NCBI GenBank assembly: GCA_903876665.1
Contig: CAIRAY010000009.1
Location: 1-42,555 of the forward strand
DNA: 42,555 nt
From: an uncultured Fibrobacterota bacterium
GTDB lineage: Bacteria > Fibrobacterota > Fibrobacteria > Fibrobacterales > Fibrobacteraceae
Direction: 5' to 3'
How positions within the stretch are numbered: the first letter of the stretch is position 1; each line of letters opens with the position of its first letter. The translations under genes and the position numbers were made by a program. Shown here in pieces: positions 7,356-15,414 of the stretch. The notes beneath the pieces were generated by a model. That model worked only from the letters and a program-made list of their open reading frames with translations. It ran no database searches and had not been told where the DNA came from.

Positions 7356-10300
7356 ATGTTTTCATTTCCGGGCAAAGCACTCACAAAGATCGGGCTCCTC
7401 TTGTTTGGGATCTCGCTGGTCTTTTCCTGCGCGGGTCAAAATTCAACCGATGTGCCCAGCACGGGCGACATTTGTGGACAGGTCACGGATCAAATCACCG
7501 GAGACCCCATCCCTGGAATTAACATCATCACGGACCCCACCACCGGTAGTACGGTCACCGACCAGGATGGCAACTTTTTCATCTCGCAAGTCCCGCTAGG
7601 CAGCTACTCCCTCGAATTCCAGACCGACCTCTACAATCGCAAGCAAGTCAGCGTCTATGTCACGGGTGGCGGGGTCGCCAGTGCCAATATCACTTTGATT
7701 CCAAATTCCGGAATTTTATCCGGAAAGGTTTTCGACCTCAAGACGAACCAGGCGCTAACTGGGGTTTCGGTTAAAATCATCGAGGACAGCGCCTCGAGCC
7801 TCACCGATGCAAATGGTGTATTTCGCTTCCCCCAAGTTGGCAATGGAAACAAGACTCTGGAGTTTTCCCTTGCCGATTATCAGACCACCACCTTGCCCGT
7901 GCTGGTTTCCGGCGGCTCCTTGCAAAATTTATCCCAGGCACTAAGCCCCAAGCTGGGGTCCATTTCGGGTGTAATCTCGGATTCCAAGACGGGCCTCCCC
8001 TTACTGGGAGTTTCGGTGAGCACCTTTCCCGCAACTTCTACGGTAATCACCGACAGCACGGGTGCATTCTCCCTGGCCCCACTGGTGGAAGCCTCCTATA
8101 CAGTCGCTCTTACAAAGGATAATTACGCTCCGGCAACTCGTAGCATCCAAGTTTCTGGGGGTGAAGAAGCGACGCTGTCCTTAACCCTGGCCTCCTCCGT
8201 GGGAAGCATTGTTGGGATTATCACCGATTCCCGCACCGGTCAGGCCGTAGCAAACGCAACGATCAGCACCAATCCATCTACCACCGGGGTGGTAACTGAT
8301 GCCTACGGTGCATACAACATTCCTAATGTTAGCTCAGGCCTTTATACAGTTAGCGCAAGCAAGGACGGCTACATTGCAGGTAACCAGCAGGTGGTTCTTG
8401 CCGGGGGGGCCTCCGGTTCTGCCTCTTTGGTCCTTTCTCCGGCCACCGGACAGCTCACCGGAAAAGTCACCAACGCCAATGGGGGTGCGGTGATTGTAGG
8501 AGCCACCATCACCACTACGCCTGCAACGGTTCAAGTGATTTCTGATGCCAATGGGGATTTTGTATTCAACAATTTGCCCCCCGGAAGCTATACCCTCTCC
8601 ATTAAAAAGACAAGCTATGTCGATGGAAATGCCGTAATCAATGTCGTGGCCGCACAAGATGCCTCCGTAAATCCCCAGCTCACTGCCGTTGTTCCTGAGC
8701 TGAGTGTGGCTCCATCTCTCCTGGATTTTGGAGCAACAACGACCCTGATGCAAGTCACCATCAGCAACTCCGTTGCCCAGGGGGCCTTGACCTATTTGAT
8801 TTCCAAGCCCACCGAGGCGACATGGCTAGCGGTCTCTTCCAATGGAAGTCAGACCGTGAATGTAGACATGCCCGTCCAGGTTACCGTGGACCGCTCCGAC
8901 ATGGCCCCTGGGAATTATTCGAGCCTCATTACCATTACCTCCAATGGCGGAAACAAGTCCATTCCCATCAGCATGATCGTTCCCAATCCATCCAACCCCC
9001 AGCTCTCCCTGAACAAGACGGTGGTTGATTTTTCCAGCACCCTGAGCTCCCAGCAAATCATTCTCACCAATAGCGGACAAAGCGTGTTGAATTATCAAGT
9101 CACCGAGGCTCTGGATTGGCTCGTAGTCTCCCCGGCATCGGGAAACACCAATACTGTGGCCGTAACCTTGACGCTGAACGCAAGCCGGGTGGGCCTCACC
9201 AAAGGGCAGACCTATACTGGCGTGGTGACAATCAGCTCCAACGGAGGGAACCAGACCATCGGGGTTTCGCTCAAAGTTTCGGAGAGCGCCATGGCGGCCG
9301 CAAATTTGACAATCGATAGCATTATGCCAACTTCCGCAAAACTGAGCTGGAGCTTTGCCTCGCCTTCTGCAAGCTTTGGCTCCTACAAGGTCTATAGCTC
9401 GACCAACCCCAATGTCAATGAGGTCACCGGCAGACTCGACACCACCATCTCCATCTACGCCAATCCTTTGGTTACGGTCAGGGGAACAGCCGGAACCAAG
9501 CGCTATTACAAGGTGTACACCTGCAACAAAACGGGCGTGGGCACAGAAAGCAACGAAAAGAGTGTGCTCTTCCCGGCAGCCCTCAAGTCCTGGACCTTGC
9601 TGACTGCCCCCATTGGCATGACCTGGGCCGACATCACCATTACCGGCTTGCGCTCCACCAGCGATGCAGATGCCTGGGCCTTTGGGTTTTATTCCGGCAC
9701 GGCGAACTTCAATAAGGGAGTCATTCTGCGCTGGGACGAGGGGCAGTCCGTTTGGCTCAAAGAAGTTCTCCCCGATAGCGTGGGTGGCATTATGGATTTT
9801 CTGATGCAAGATAACGGAGTCATCTACGCCTTGGCCAAGAACAACAAGAACAACAAAACATTAATCCTCTGGAACAATGGCTTGAGCTGGCAAGTGCTTT
9901 TGAGCTCAACCGTCGCATGTGGGAAGAGCACTTCAGTTTCCTGGGACGACATTTTTTCATATTCAGGCGTCCTGGAGCAAACGGCCCAAGGCTTCTTCTG
10001 GAGCGCTGGGGATGCTTCGGTCCTCCAGCGATACTCCCTGGGGTCGTATTTTCCCCAGGGTCTGTTTGGAAAAGACCTAGTAAAGACCGCCAATGGCAAC
10101 CTCTATTCAGCGGGTGGCAATTATTCCAAATTTACCAGTAGCTATTCTGACTTTAGGACAACTACCTGGACCCCGCTCTGGAATGGGATGCCTCTGAATC
10201 GCTACAACGGCATGGGCTGGACCGAAATCAACTCCCAGCTTTTCTATGACATTCAAAAGGACAGCTCGGACAACATGTACCTACAAGGGTACAAGGACCT

Positions 10301-10538
10301 CTATGTCATGAAGAACGAAGTCATTGTGGATACCATTGCGAATTTTCCCTCCCCGGTCTACTTCCCCCTGGACTCCGCCAATATATGGTTTGGCTCTGTA
10401 GGAAAAATTGAGCAGTACAACGGCCAGATTTACCGGACTGCCGGGGCGATCAACCTGGGCACGCCCTATGTGATCCAGTTCCATCGCCCTGACTTTGGCT
10501 GGATGGCGGCAAGTAATGGGATTTACATCTACAAGTAG
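7356..10538 (+). CDS. Large lipoprotein with repeated carboxypeptidase-regulatory-like domains
   Basis: A 1060-residue predicted outer-surface or periplasmic lipoprotein. The ATG at 7356 follows GGAGG by five bases, and the product begins with a signal peptide ending in the lipobox L-V-F-S-C. Then come five Ig-like carboxypeptidase-regulatory (CarboxypepD_reg) modules, each with a G-x-V-x-D-x-x-(S/T)-G-x-x-(L/I)-x-G-(V/A) opening and a T-D-x-x-G-x-(F/Y) turn (about residues 35-465). Next are two BACON-like modules (W-L-x-V-S-x-x-S-G) and an Fn3-like stretch. The C-terminal third resembles a WD/propeller-type repeat with A-W-A-F-G. Such proteins are generally adhesive or cell-surface scaffolds. 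The 14033 lipoprotein combines the same first domain with a similar C-terminal fold, so the two may be partners or paralogues. Confidence 0.85.
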   Translation: MFSFPGKALTKIGLLLFGISLVFSCAGQNSTDVPSTGDICGQVTDQITGDPIPGINIITDPTTGSTVTDQDGNFFISQVPLGSYSLEFQTDLYNRKQVSVYVTGGGVASANITLIPNSGILSGKVFDLKTNQALTGVSVKIIEDSASSLTDANGVFRFPQVGNGNKTLEFSLADYQTTTLPVLVSGGSLQNLSQALSPKLGSISGVISDSKTGLPLLGVSVSTFPATSTVITDSTGAFSLAPLVEASYTVALTKDNYAPATRSIQVSGGEEATLSLTLASSVGSIVGIITDSRTGQAVANATISTNPSTTGVVTDAYGAYNIPNVSSGLYTVSASKDGYIAGNQQVVLAGGASGSASLVLSPATGQLTGKVTNANGGAVIVGATITTTPATVQVISDANGDFVFNNLPPGSYTLSIKKTSYVDGNAVINVVAAQDASVNPQLTAVVPELSVAPSLLDFGATTTLMQVTISNSVAQGALTYLISKPTEATWLAVSSNGSQTVNVDMPVQVTVDRSDMAPGNYSSLITITSNGGNKSIPISMIVPNPSNPQLSLNKTVVDFSSTLSSQQIILTNSGQSVLNYQVTEALDWLVVSPASGNTNTVAVTLTLNASRVGLTKGQTYTGVVTISSNGGNQTIGVSLKVSESAMAAANLTIDSIMPTSAKLSWSFASPSASFGSYKVYSSTNPNVNEVTGRLDTTISIYANPLVTVRGTAGTKRYYKVYTCNKTGVGTESNEKSVLFPAALKSWTLLTAPIGMTWADITITGLRSTSDADAWAFGFYSGTANFNKGVILRWDEGQSVWLKEVLPDSVGGIMDFLMQDNGVIYALAKNNKNNKTLILWNNGLSWQVLLSSTVACGKSTSVSWDDIFSYSGVLEQTAQGFFWSAGDASVLQRYSLGSYFPQGLFGKDLVKTANGNLYSAGGNYSKFTSSYSDFRTTTWTPLWNGMPLNRYNGMGWTEINSQLFYDIQKDSSDNMYLQGYKDLYVMKNEVIVDTIANFPSPVYFPLDSANIWFGSVGKIEQYNGQIYRTAGAINLGTPYVIQFHRPDFGWMAASNGIYIYK

Positions 10539-10553
10539 CCCAGCCAACAAAAC

Positions 10554-10919
10554 TTACTTCACCCACATACCGTCCAGGTCGTCGTTCTTTTCTCCCAGGG
10601 ACCCAATCTTTTTCAAAAATTCTGTTGTGGTCCTTGCATCCGTCATTCCAAAATTCAAATGAACTTGGCCCTCATCCCGCAAATCCCAGCAACAAAAAAA
10701 GTGGGCATCCTTGTCTCCATATTCCAGGGAATAAATCCGAATATTTTCCTGGATGAATGTCAACAAAAGGTGAGTCGCCTGGGGGGCCCGGAATGCCGGG
10801 GGCATAACAAACAAAACACTGTCCACATTCATGACCATCATGTCGTGGGCTTCCAATTCAACACGGTATGATTTTGCGCGCTCCAATAATTCATTTTCTG
10901 GTTTCGTTAATGCTCTCAT
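10554..10919 (-). CDS. Hypothetical protein, 121 aa
   Basis: A 121-residue soluble protein without signal peptide or membrane segment; it contains F-F-C-C-W-D and ends G-M-W-V-K. I do not recognise it. It is convergent with the large lipoprotein gene (15-bp gap) and divergent from the 10965 gene; its ATG abuts the TTGACA box of the divergent promoter. An AAAGG lies rather far upstream of the ATG; an internal Met at about residue 27 is possible. Confidence 0.6.
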   Translation of the reverse strand: MRALTKPENELLERAKSYRVELEAHDMMVMNVDSVLFVMPPAFRAPQATHLLLTFIQENIRIYSLEYGDKDAHFFCCWDLRDEGQVHLNFGMTDARTTTEFLKKIGSLGEKNDDLDGMWVK

Positions 10920-10947
10920 TTGACAAATGTAACCTTTCTTCGAAACT
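10920..10947 (+). promoter_or_regulatory. Promoter-like TTGACA-N16-GAAACT before 10965
   Basis: TTGACA at 10920-10925 and GAAACT at 10942-10947, 16 bases apart. It has the same -10 as the 1160 promoter and is placed directly before the GTGGAGG ribosome site of the 10965 gene. Confidence 0.5.
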
Positions 10948-10964
10948 CATTGTGGAGGTTTACT

Positions 10965-11243
10965 ATGGCACAGAATGAGCTGGTAGCAGCGGGGGTCGTG
11001 GTTTTGTCGATTCTGGGGGCATTTGCCCTGGTGCGCCTAATGGTGGGGATCATGCGCCGCATGCTCATGGTCGTGGTCCTAGGACTTGTCTGCGCCGCGT
11101 TTGTGTTCTACGGAGGCATAATCACCGGTCAGGCTGACAGTATCATGCAGAAATACCAAAACCCGGAACGCCCCTTGAATGGCATAAATATGCCAGGAGT
11201 TGGTCGTAGCGTTCTTTCGCTAGCTAAACAATTTTTCCTTTGA
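10965..11243 (+). CDS. Small membrane protein, two predicted TM helices
   Basis: A 92-residue protein. The ATG at 10965 follows GTGGAGG by six bases, which removes 15 residues from the longest frame. Two hydrophobic segments (about residues 6-24 and 31-51) are separated by R-R; a polar C-terminal tail follows. No family recognised. It lies six bases before the 11250 gene, so the pair is an operon. The 11250 product has a paralogue at 18477-19340 inside another cluster that also encodes small membrane proteins. Confidence 0.7.
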   Translation: MAQNELVAAGVVVLSILGAFALVRLMVGIMRRMLMVVVLGLVCAAFVFYGGIITGQADSIMQKYQNPERPLNGINMPGVGRSVLSLAKQFFL

Positions 11244-11249
11244 GGTCCT

Positions 11250-12086
11250 ATGGACATCAACTATCAGGATGAACCCATTGACTGGGTGGCCTTGCAAAAA
11301 ACCATTGACCAGGTGGACTACAGCAAGCTTCATATTCCCCGCGCCAATTTGTTGAAAGTATTCTTTAATGCCCAAGGTACTGGACCGGTGGCCGAGTCTT
11401 GCCTCCAGGCCTTTTCCGGTGATCCTTTGGCGGCCAATGTCTTGACCACCCCAATCTTATCAAACTCCCCCCTAGCCACTCGCAAGATGATCGTCCTTGT
11501 TCTCTGTGGCATCCTCCCCGTAAGCGTATTCTCCGCCCTTCCCATTCGTGACTGTAAAACCCTCCTCTCCCAAAAAGACCATCCATCTTATGGGAGGCAC
11601 CCCGAGCTCGATTCACTTTACGAGCTGGAATGGAATAACCCCTATTTTGACATCGACTCCTACCTCGCAAACATCCTGGATGGAAGCCTTATCGACTACA
11701 ATCCCATGTACCCCATAAACAACACCGTCCAGACATTCTACACCCGCCCCAAAGCCATATCCTACCACATCAGACCCAGTTTTCCCAAGGGACGCTCGGT
11801 TGCCTTTTACGCAGGCTTCCTCAGTTTCTTCGCCATTTCCTGTATTGGAAGTTCCATGCTCTACCCGCATCGGATTCAGCTCAAACCTTTGGTTCATTTT
11901 CTCGTCAATAATTTTGCCCCTCGGTCCGTTGCCGACGAATTCCGCGGAGAAATTGAAGAACTTACCAAAGATTCTTTTGAGCGTGACACACAAACCATTC
12001 TACGCATGGTTTCGCCAGGCACCAACGCATTTGAGACCGACTATTGGAACACCATTCTGGACGGGCAGAACTATCTCTGCAGTTGA
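11250..12086 (+). CDS. Unknown protein, paralogue of the 18477-19340 product
   Basis: A 278-residue protein of an unrecognised family. Alignment by eye with the 287-residue product at 18477-19340 shows shared blocks throughout: E-P-(I/L)-D-W-x-A-L-Q near the N-terminus, G-D-P-x-A-A-x-(V/I)-L-x-T-P, then K-M-(I/M)-V-L-x-L-x-G-(I/V)-L-P-x-S-V-F-x-A-(L/I)-P-(I/V)-R-(D/E)-C-K-T-L (about residues 79-106), and near the end S-x-M-L-x-P and V-x-N-F-x-P-x-S. The conserved K-M-V-L segment is hydrophobic enough to be membrane-associated or a buried core strand. It is translated together with the small membrane protein just upstream. Confidence 0.75.
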   Translation: MDINYQDEPIDWVALQKTIDQVDYSKLHIPRANLLKVFFNAQGTGPVAESCLQAFSGDPLAANVLTTPILSNSPLATRKMIVLVLCGILPVSVFSALPIRDCKTLLSQKDHPSYGRHPELDSLYELEWNNPYFDIDSYLANILDGSLIDYNPMYPINNTVQTFYTRPKAISYHIRPSFPKGRSVAFYAGFLSFFAISCIGSSMLYPHRIQLKPLVHFLVNNFAPRSVADEFRGEIEELTKDSFERDTQTILRMVSPGTNAFETDYWNTILDGQNYLCS

Positions 12087-12109
12087 CAGAAATCATCTAA
12101 TACGATACT
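12083..12109 (+). promoter_or_regulatory. Possible promoter TTGACA-N15-GATACT before the 12137 lipoprotein
   Basis: TTGACA (12083-12088) overlaps the stop codon of the upstream gene; GATACT follows after 15 bases. An AAGGAGA ribosome site lies between it and the 12137 ATG. Confidence 0.4.
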
Positions 12110-12136
12110 CATAATAAATCAAACCAAGGAGAATAT

Positions 12137-12751
12137 ATGAATCGCATTCAAATCATCACCGCCACCGGATTTGCCATCATTGCAATCCTTGCCAGCTGCG
12201 CAGGCAATGGCCCATCCACGGGAACAGGTTCCGAACGGGTGGTCGAATCCTCCGCGGTCAAAGCACCCACATGGAGCGGCCAAGGGAGCATGGTCACCGG
12301 CACTCCTCCAACAGACACCATTTGGGCAGTCGGTCGGGCTGACCAAGTCGCTGAGCTGGATGCCGCAGTACAATATGCGACCATCGTTGGGGTAGGCCTC
12401 ATCCTCGACTACATCCAAATGAACGCAGTCAAAACCACGCAAGCCGCATACAATGGCAATGCCAAGGATCCGGGTGGAAAATTTATGCAATACGCCCTCG
12501 CCTGGCGCTCCAAGGTAAGCGGCCTCTCCGGCGTGACCACCCCCGAAATATTTTGGCAACGCATTGAAGTCGAGGGCGCAGATGCCAAATCCTATTTCTA
12601 CCGAGCACAAAGCCACACCGCACTCTCGGGCAAGGATTATCGGGCCTACATGCGAGGCGCCCTCGAAGGCATCAAAGCCAACGCCCAAGACGCCAAAGAT
12701 GTCGCCGCTGCCGACGCCGCCGAGCAGGCCATGAAGGAAATCCCGGAATAG
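12137..12751 (+). CDS. Lipoprotein, LPP20-like
   Basis: A 204-residue lipoprotein: signal peptide then lipobox I-L-A-S-C at residues 17-21, so it should be lipidated at Cys21 and exported. The mature part contains I-W-A-V-G-R-A and an A-A-V-Q-Y-A-T helix, reminiscent of LPP20/FlgO-P-type lipoprotein domains, which often start with an A-x-G-x-A strand followed by an Ala-rich helix. AAGGAGA precedes the ATG at good spacing. It is followed by a 450-bp repeat block and then by the 13229 gene, whose product has a similar A-Y-A-T-G ... A-L-Q-A-A-E-Q-M-A motif, so both may serve one envelope function. The family assignment is tentative. Confidence 0.65.
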   Translation: MNRIQIITATGFAIIAILASCAGNGPSTGTGSERVVESSAVKAPTWSGQGSMVTGTPPTDTIWAVGRADQVAELDAAVQYATIVGVGLILDYIQMNAVKTTQAAYNGNAKDPGGKFMQYALAWRSKVSGLSGVTTPEIFWQRIEVEGADAKSYFYRAQSHTALSGKDYRAYMRGALEGIKANAQDAKDVAAADAAEQAMKEIPE

Positions 12752-12756
12752 CCCCG

Positions 12757-13209
12757 GGGACGGTGCGGTGATGGCCGTCCCGGCCATGACAAGGCAGAAG
12801 CATGTCATCCCAGGCCATCTTGTCATCCCCCCAATGCCTGTCATCCCCGGCCATCTTGTCATCCCCGGAACGGGGATCACCGGTGCGTGCCACATGACTT
12901 TGAACGGACTCGGGGGCGGTGCGGTGATGGCCGTCCCGGCCATGACAAGGCAGAAGCATGTCATCCCCGGCCATCTTGTCATCCCCCCAATGCCTGTCAT
13001 CCCCGGCCATCTTGTCATCCCCGGCACGGGGATCACCGGTGCGGGCCACATGACTTTGAACGGACTCGGGGGCGGTGCGGTGATGGCCGTCCCGGCCATG
13101 ACAAGGCAGAAGCATGTCATCCCAGGCCGTCTTGTCATCCCCCCAATGCCTGTCATCCCCGGCCATCTTGTCATCCCCGGCACGGGGATCACCGGTGCGG
13201 GCCACATTC
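12757..13209 (+). repeat. Three tandem 156-bp units of the palindromic element
   Basis: The string CGGTGCGGTGATGGCCGTCC starts at 12761, 12917 and 13073, a constant period of 156 bases. Each unit has the right arm ending in CATGACA, several GTCATCCCC-type units, the left arm with CCCCGG(A/C)ACGGGGATCACCGG, and (in two units) a 30-base linker with ACATGACTTTGAACGGACTC. The unit is therefore an element joined head to tail. Long open frames through the block are by-products of the repeat. Confidence 0.85.
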
Positions 13210-13228
13210 AAACCCCATGGTAGTTTAT

Positions 13229-13987
13229 ATGCTTTTTACAAAATTCGGCATCCTATTATTGACAATACCAAGCTGTTTTGCTTTTGCCCAGGTCCCCCCA
13301 TGGGTTCTGCAACCCCCCAGAGGCTTTGCATTTGCTTACGCCACTGGATCCTCCGGGCCCCAAGCTACCCCAGCATCCGCCCTGCAAGCCGCGGAACAGA
13401 TGGCCCTACAGGCTCTGATGCAAAAACAAGGGAGCGCCCTCGCCAGTAGCCAAAGCCTTGCCATGCGCCAAGGCAACCTGCAAGGCAACTACTCCCGCAC
13501 CCTGGAATTGCGAACCGACCTAAAGCTGGATCCCATGCGCATCGACAAGCTCGATGTAATTGCACGGACTTTCTACGAGAACGAAAATGGATACAGTGCC
13601 CATGTATTGCTAAGAACTCCATCCACCTCTCCCAAGCAAGGGCCCTCGGTCTGGGCATGTGCATGGCGCAGTGCCATTGTTCCGGGCTGGGGGCATTCCC
13701 TTCATGGTGGCAAAATGTTGCCATGGACTGCCCCCTGGGCCACGGGTCTTGCGACGGGTGCGCTCTCCTGGAGGCTTTCCCAGGTCGCCTTCGCAGAAGC
13801 AAGGTCCGCCCGGACCCAGGAGCGACGGAACGCCACCGAAAGCCAGGCCCAGGCCCTGCGGGGAATTGCCCTGACGGGATTTGGCTTAGCGGCCGTCACT
13901 TGGGTTTGGGGGTTGGCCGATGTGACCGCCCTGGCCTACCGTGACCCCGAAGGTCTTACGCACTTCGGGGTGCAGGTGGATCTGTGA
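13229..13987 (+). CDS. Exported protein, LPP20-like with C-terminal membrane segment
   Basis: A product of about 252 residues with an N-terminal signal-like hydrophobic stretch ending F-A-F-A-Q. A-Y-A-T-G-S-S-G and an Ala/Gln-rich helix (A-L-Q-A-A-E-Q-M-A-L-Q-A-L) resemble LPP20-type domains. The C-terminal 100 residues contain W-R-S-A-I-V-P-G-W-G-H, a motif typical of DUF5683-type small membrane domains (P-G-x-G-x), and two hydrophobic helices. The reading frame runs back through the repeat block, but the signal peptide fixes the start at ATG 13229 or 13217. Neither has a good ribosome site. The repeat block has therefore landed right against the start of this gene. Confidence 0.65.
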   Translation: MLFTKFGILLLTIPSCFAFAQVPPWVLQPPRGFAFAYATGSSGPQATPASALQAAEQMALQALMQKQGSALASSQSLAMRQGNLQGNYSRTLELRTDLKLDPMRIDKLDVIARTFYENENGYSAHVLLRTPSTSPKQGPSVWACAWRSAIVPGWGHSLHGGKMLPWTAPWATGLATGALSWRLSQVAFAEARSARTQERRNATESQAQALRGIALTGFGLAAVTWVWGLADVTALAYRDPEGLTHFGVQVDL

Positions 13988-14014
13988 TTACAATTCCCAC
14001 CGGACTCCGATAAT
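13987..14014 (+). promoter_or_regulatory. Promoter-like ATTACA-N16-GATAAT before 14033
   Basis: GATAAT (14009-14014) followed by CC, with ATTACA 16 bases upstream (13987-13992). The -10 half matches the window consensus exactly; the -35 half is degenerate. Confidence 0.4.
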
Positions 14015-14032
14015 CCCCCTAGGAGGTTTCTC

Positions 14033-15361
14033 ATGACACAGTTCATCGCAATTTTCATCCTTGCCGGAATTCTCGCGTCCTGTACCGTTCCCGCAGATTC
14101 CGACCCTGTCACCCAGGGGATTTCGGGAACCGTCATCGACGCCGAAAACGGATCCGCCATTCCCAACGCCGTCATTGAAACGGACCCTCCCAGCTCCACA
14201 CTGACCTCGGATGAGGCGGGCGCCTTCGAAATCACCGATGTCTCGCCCGGCCATTACACCGTGCGCGTCCGCGCCGTGGGCTATGAGCTCTTTGAAACTC
14301 AAGTGTGGGTTCGGGAAGGCCTGCCCTCGCGCTCGGACATGATGCTCGTGCGCTACGTCGCTCCACCACAGCTCGAGGACTCCTCGGGCACACCCTACTT
14401 TCCTTCTGCACCCGCTTTTTCCAGCAACAGCTGGGACTGGCCCTCTCCATCCTCTTCGTCCGTTGCCACAACCGTTTCCGGAGCCCGGTGGAAGATTCTG
14501 GCTCCCATTGGTGGAGGAAGCGAAGACTTGAACGAAGTCTCGGCCATTGCCGGCGCAAAAGCATGGATCACCAGCGACTCCAGCCTTTTCCGCTGTAGTG
14601 GAGCGACCTGTCAAAAAGATGCCAGCATGCCAACCATCAAGAGAATTATCGGAATGTCATTGCTCAACACAAGCGCAGGCTTTGTTCTGGGCATCAGCCA
14701 GAAGGCCACCTATGGGGCTCTCTCCCTAGCCATCTGGAATGGAGCAACCTGGGCAACCTCCCTGGTGACCAGTTATGCCACCAACTGCGACGGCGGCAAA
14801 GGTCTTTCGGTGTACAGCGCAACAGACATTTGGGCCCATTGCTACGATGAAGCCTGGCATTGGGATGGGTCCCTTTGGCAAAAATACGTGTTGCCCAGTT
14901 CCATCGCCCGCATTCGCCAAACTCGGGGTGGAAATAGTTATGCATTACTCGGCACAGGGGATGTCTGCTCCTATAATGAAGGTCTCTGGGATTGCCCTGC
15001 CTTTACCTTTTCCTTGACGTATCACGATGGTTCCTGGGATTTCGCCACCGACTCCACCGGCACCCAATTCATCGCCACAAATTATTTCGGCACTCTGTCC
15101 GGAACTCCCAACTCCATTACCGAAAAGGAGTACACCCTCGATGGATACAGCAACACCCTGCGCGGAAATTCGGTAGACCAGTCCCAGGGGCACGGAATTA
15201 TTGTATTCTCCAACGGGTATGCGTACCATTCGACCAACGAACCCAGCTGGGTCCGCATCCAAACTCCGGCAACCCAAACCCTAAATAGCATCGATATGGT
15301 GAGCCCTACCGATGCCTGGGCCGTGGGCGACTATGGAACAGTCATCCGGTGGACCCCCTGA
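14033..15361 (+). CDS. Lipoprotein with carboxypeptidase-regulatory-like domain and propeller-like C-terminus
   Basis: A 442-residue lipoprotein: lipobox I-L-A-S-C at residues 13-17, then one carboxypeptidase-regulatory-like module (about 28-105, with G-T-V-I-D and T-S-D-E-A-G-A-F-E). A Ser/Pro-rich linker follows, and then a C-terminal region of short repeats ending in S-P-T-D-A-W-A-V-G-D-Y-G-T-V-I-R-W. That last phrase is typical of beta-propeller blades of the YCF48/photosynthesis-stability type found in surface proteins. AGGAGG lies six bases before the ATG. Its domain order mirrors the larger lipoprotein at 7356, and it probably acts on the cell surface. Confidence 0.82.
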   Translation: MTQFIAIFILAGILASCTVPADSDPVTQGISGTVIDAENGSAIPNAVIETDPPSSTLTSDEAGAFEITDVSPGHYTVRVRAVGYELFETQVWVREGLPSRSDMMLVRYVAPPQLEDSSGTPYFPSAPAFSSNSWDWPSPSSSSVATTVSGARWKILAPIGGGSEDLNEVSAIAGAKAWITSDSSLFRCSGATCQKDASMPTIKRIIGMSLLNTSAGFVLGISQKATYGALSLAIWNGATWATSLVTSYATNCDGGKGLSVYSATDIWAHCYDEAWHWDGSLWQKYVLPSSIARIRQTRGGNSYALLGTGDVCSYNEGLWDCPAFTFSLTYHDGSWDFATDSTGTQFIATNYFGTLSGTPNSITEKEYTLDGYSNTLRGNSVDQSQGHGIIVFSNGYAYHSTNEPSWVRIQTPATQTLNSIDMVSPTDAWAVGDYGTVIRWTP

Positions 15362-15379
15362 TGGAACCTTGGCAAAATA

Positions 15380-15408
15380 TTGACAACGACTCTCAAATGG
15401 GGTATGAT
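15380..15408 (+). promoter_or_regulatory. Strong sigma-70 promoter giving a leaderless mRNA
   Basis: TTGACA (15380-15385), exactly 17 bases, TATGAT (15403-15408). The predicted transcription start, seven bases past the -10, is the A of ATG at 15415. No Shine-Dalgarno is present, as expected for a leaderless message. Confidence 0.75.
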
Positions 15409-15414
15409 TCCCCT

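Noticed and set aside
8826..9809. 327-codon minus-strand frame
   Set aside because: Antisense shadow of the large lipoprotein gene, Gly/Val/Asp-rich and without ribosome site.
10969..10984. TGGCAC with GC ten bases on, at the start of the 10965 gene
   Set aside because: It lies inside the coding sequence just past the ATG, and the -12 part is TGAGC rather than TTGC.
12119..13207. 362-codon minus-strand frame with repeated MTRWPGMTGIGG-type units
   Set aside because: It is the translation of the 156-bp repeat plus the antisense of the 12137 lipoprotein gene.
12672..13223. Other repeat-derived frames on both strands (151, 179 and extended 366 codons)
   Set aside because: Period of 52 residues equals the 156-bp repeat; no independent start signals. 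The real gene start is at 13229 or 13217.
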